Origin: Nitrospirota bacterium
Lineage (GTDB): Bacteria > Nitrospirota > Thermodesulfovibrionia > Thermodesulfovibrionales > SM23-35
Direction: 5' to 3'
Assembly (NCBI GenBank): GCA_016212245.1
Contig: JACRGU010000012.1
Location: 1-15,111, forward strand
DNA length: 15,111 nt
A model generated the notes under the pieces. The model worked only from the letters and a program-made list of their open reading frames with translations, had not been told where the DNA came from and made no database searches. The position numbers and the translations under genes were made by a program. Shown here piece by piece: positions 13,123-15,111 of this stretch. Within the stretch, counting starts at the first letter, position 1; each line of letters begins with the position of its first letter.

Positions 13123-14463
13123 TTGGGAAGGACCGTAGTTGTCAGTTTTGAAGGGGAAAATGTAAGAGTAGTTTATGCCACCTTAAAAGGAAATGGCATC
13201 GTGGTTGATGATGCCTTAATATTGAAGGATGAACAATTTGATGATTTTCTCCAGAAGGAGAAGACAAAGGAATTTATAGTCGTATATGATTTTAAGAACT
13301 TTTATCAGGATATAATTCCCATCCCACCTGTAAAAAACAGATATGTAAAAAACCTCATAGAATCAGAGATAAAAAAGAGGGCTCCAGATTTTAAAGATTT
13401 TTCCTTTATTTATTTCTTGCATGGCGAGAAGGTTATTGAAAATAGAAGGATGAAGGAAATCTTTATCTTTGCCGTAAAGAATGAAAATCTAAAGGACATC
13501 ATCAACAGATTTATTAACAAGGGCAAGGTTATCAAAACTCTTTACCCAAGCGTATTCTCGGTTACAGGCTTGCTTCAATCAACAGAAGAGCCCCTGCTAT
13601 GTATTTCGGAAGTAGGTCAAAACAAAAACTTGTTCCTGCTGAAGGACGGCAGGATACAGTTTATACGGACAGCACAATCCTTCGAAACAGGGATAAACGA
13701 TTTTGATATACAGAATATTAACATGACAGTTAATTACTGTCGTCAGACATTAAGATTAAACCCTTCATCTATTATGCTTCTGGGAAGCCTATGCCGTGCA
13801 TATAATGCAAGGATGGACACGCTGATACCTGTTGCATGTCTGAGCCAACCCCCAAATGTCAGTGCCCTGAAAGAGGTATTCCTTGATTTTATAGTTCCTA
13901 TCTCAGCCTTTTTCAGGCATAAAAACATCAATATAATAACCTCTGAGTACAAGGATTTTTATCTGATAAGAACAATGTTGCTCTATTCAATAATCCTTCT
14001 ATCGTCTCTCTCGGTTATTGGTCTTGGTTATATCGGTTTCAAGATAAAAGGCATTTCTGATACAAAAAGCACTCTAAGAAACATAAAAAATGAGATACCG
14101 GATATTGAAGAATCCTTATCTATATATAGGCAACAGAAAAGTAAACTCCAGCAGTATATGCCATTTGTGACTTTCATTAACAATGTCAATTCAGCACCAG
14201 ACATCCAGAGGTTATTAGTTATGCTCTCAGGACTGAACATAAATAACATCAAGATAGATTCTTTAGCCGCAACTGTTAGTGATAATTCCTCAAAGGTTGA
14301 GATAAAGGGAACCATAGAGACAGGAAGTTATGCTGATATGCAGGCCTCTTACCAGAATTTCATTGATTCAATCAGGAGATTAAAAGGCATGAACATTACA
14401 GGCCAGGGATTAGAGTTAAAAGATAAGCGTTTTCGTGTTGAGGTAAGCTATAAGGAAGAATGA
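13123..14463 (+). CDS. PilM-PilN-type fusion protein (GspL-like) of a second pilus or secretion platform
   Basis: A 446-residue protein with a GspL-like layout: a cytoplasmic actin-like part (1-265), one membrane helix (about 284-306), a coiled coil (about 310-345) and a ferredoxin-like periplasmic domain (about 360-446) like that of PilN. The actin-like part keeps the order of PilM but not its nucleotide motifs: the expected GLDIGS is VVSFEGENV (6-14), and LLGSLC (219-224) stands where SGG is expected. ATP binding is therefore doubtful. I chose the TTG at 13123, which has GGGGTG four bases upstream, as at rbfA. The frame is open 90 bases further, but that extension runs over the cytochrome remnant and promoter and reads unlike this family. 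The stop overlaps the next gene as ATGA. The protein could belong to a type II secretion or second pilus system. Confidence 0.7.
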   Translation: MGRTVVVSFEGENVRVVYATLKGNGIVVDDALILKDEQFDDFLQKEKTKEFIVVYDFKNFYQDIIPIPPVKNRYVKNLIESEIKKRAPDFKDFSFIYFLHGEKVIENRRMKEIFIFAVKNENLKDIINRFINKGKVIKTLYPSVFSVTGLLQSTEEPLLCISEVGQNKNLFLLKDGRIQFIRTAQSFETGINDFDIQNINMTVNYCRQTLRLNPSSIMLLGSLCRAYNARMDTLIPVACLSQPPNVSALKEVFLDFIVPISAFFRHKNINIITSEYKDFYLIRTMLLYSIILLSSLSVIGLGYIGFKIKGISDTKSTLRNIKNEIPDIEESLSIYRQQKSKLQQYMPFVTFINNVNSAPDIQRLLVMLSGLNINNIKIDSLAATVSDNSSKVEIKGTIETGSYADMQASYQNFIDSIRRLKGMNITGQGLELKDKRFRVEVSYKEE

Positions 14464-14999
14464 TGATTTATAGAGAACTGAAAAAGATTATTATCTACCA
14501 CCTTATTACAGGAATAATCTTCTCGATTATCCTTCTTTCTGTACTGATGCTCAATAAATATGGAAACAGCCTGGCTGATACAGTTAGCAGGTTCGAACTT
14601 ATAAAGACAAACACCCTTAAGATGAAACATTCGACGGCGGATATCGAGTCGAGGATAAAGCACATCGAGAGTTTATTGCCAGCTGATTTTTATACAAGGT
14701 CTCCACGTGAGCTTATATTCCTGACACTCGATGACATAAAGACGGCCTTGAAAAGGTCCGAAGTAACCGTAACAAATTTTGATGGAAGAATGGACATGGT
14801 ATCTCTTCCTGTTAGCATAAAGATTCCGACAGACAGTTATGCTATGCTGATAAACAACATTGGCTATTTACAGTCTTTGAAATTCCCTTATTATACAATT
14901 ACGAGCATTGCCATTACGAAGTCGCAGGACACACCTGAGGTTGTCTGTACAATAGATGGTTTTCTAAGGATGCCAGCAATTACACCGGTGAGACAATGA
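14460..14999 (+). CDS. PilO/GspM-like inner-membrane protein
   Basis: A 179-residue bitopic protein: a short basic start (MMIYRELKKI), one membrane helix (about 13-32), a coiled-coil region (about 34-72) and a C-terminal alpha/beta domain (about 78-170) with the YAMLINNIGYLQSLKFPYYT stretch, which resembles the PilO pattern of fit-one-strand-near-the-other-subunit found in pilO at 1928. Being directly after a GspL/PilMN-like gene, it most likely forms the PilO-type half of a periplasmic heterodimer. The ATG overlaps the upstream stop (ATGA) and has AAGGAAG just before it. Sequence similarity to the pilO of the main operon is weak by eye, so this is not a recent duplicate. Confidence 0.65.
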   Translation: MMIYRELKKIIIYHLITGIIFSIILLSVLMLNKYGNSLADTVSRFELIKTNTLKMKHSTADIESRIKHIESLLPADFYTRSPRELIFLTLDDIKTALKRSEVTVTNFDGRMDMVSLPVSIKIPTDSYAMLINNIGYLQSLKFPYYTITSIAITKSQDTPEVVCTIDGFLRMPAITPVRQ

Positions 15000-15111
15000 T
15001 GGACGGAAGATTGAAAATACTGGCTGTTCTGCCATTTCTGCTTGTCATAGTGTCCTTCATTACCACAAAGGTAGTTAATTTTGAGTCTGCACTAACAGCA
15101 AAAGAAAAACA
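14996..15111 (+). CDS. Start of a membrane-anchored protein, third gene of the second platform operon (cut by window edge)
   Basis: Only 38 codons are inside the window. It begins MMDGRLKILAVLPFLLVIVS, a short basic start followed by one hydrophobic segment (about 8-22), then FITTKVVNFESALTAKEKQ. This is an N-terminal membrane anchor or signal sequence. The ATG overlaps the upstream stop (ATGA), so it is part of the same operon. By position it could be a PilP/GspC-like connector, but no family feature is visible and the function is unknown. Confidence 0.6.
   Translation, partial: MMDGRLKILAVLPFLLVIVSFITTKVVNFESALTAKEK

Overview
The window looks like chromosomal core sequence from a Gram-negative bacterium with a moderately AT-rich genome. 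It holds a lipoprotein-type PilQ secretin, a full set of translation and proteostasis genes, and the remnant of a multihaem cytochrome c. The gene content and style (pilMNOPQ, infB-rbfA-nrnA-truB, tig-clpP-clpX, CXXCH cytochromes, many GTG and TTG starts) would suit a Nitrospirota or Thermodesulfovibrionia-like lineage or a neighbouring deep branch. That placement is an inference and was not tested by a search.

Layout. Positions 1-4201 (minus strand) hold a type IV pilus operon read pilM, pilN, pilO, pilP, pilQ, with pilQ cut by the window edge. The genes overlap by four bases or lie one base apart. Its pilP is unusual: a six-helix membrane domain of about 285 residues is fused in front of the normal PilP domain. 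Positions 4272-8722 (minus) hold infB, rbfA, nrnA and truB, covering initiation, 30S maturation, oligoribonucleotide turnover and tRNA pseudouridylation. Positions 8826-9463 (plus) hold rpmB and dciA (ribosomal protein L28 and the replicative-helicase loader), divergent from infB and convergent with clpX. Positions 9508-12782 (minus) hold tig, clpP and clpX in that order of transcription. Positions 12783-13122 form a 340-base gap with the tig promoter, a frameshifted cytochrome c remnant and a promoter for the next operon. From 13123 to the right edge (plus) a second pilus or secretion-type platform begins: a single-chain PilM-PilN (GspL-like) protein, a PilO/GspM-like protein and the start of a third membrane-anchored gene, joined by ATGA overlaps.

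The most unexpected structure is a set of six short repeat loci, all with a strict 7-base period but different heptamers. Three fill spacers (rbfA-infB, dciA-clpX, clpP-clpX) and are built as inverted arms. Three lie in frame inside housekeeping genes (nrnA, dciA, tig). The two around clpX share sequence and are inverted relative to each other. The tig copy carries a GC-rich hairpin nested between two heptamer blocks. These loci look like insertions of one heptamer-repeat family that coding frames have absorbed, or like slippage-prone tracts.

Functionally, the centre is an ordinary growth block, flanked on both sides by inner-membrane assembly platforms of the PilMNO type that differ clearly from each other.
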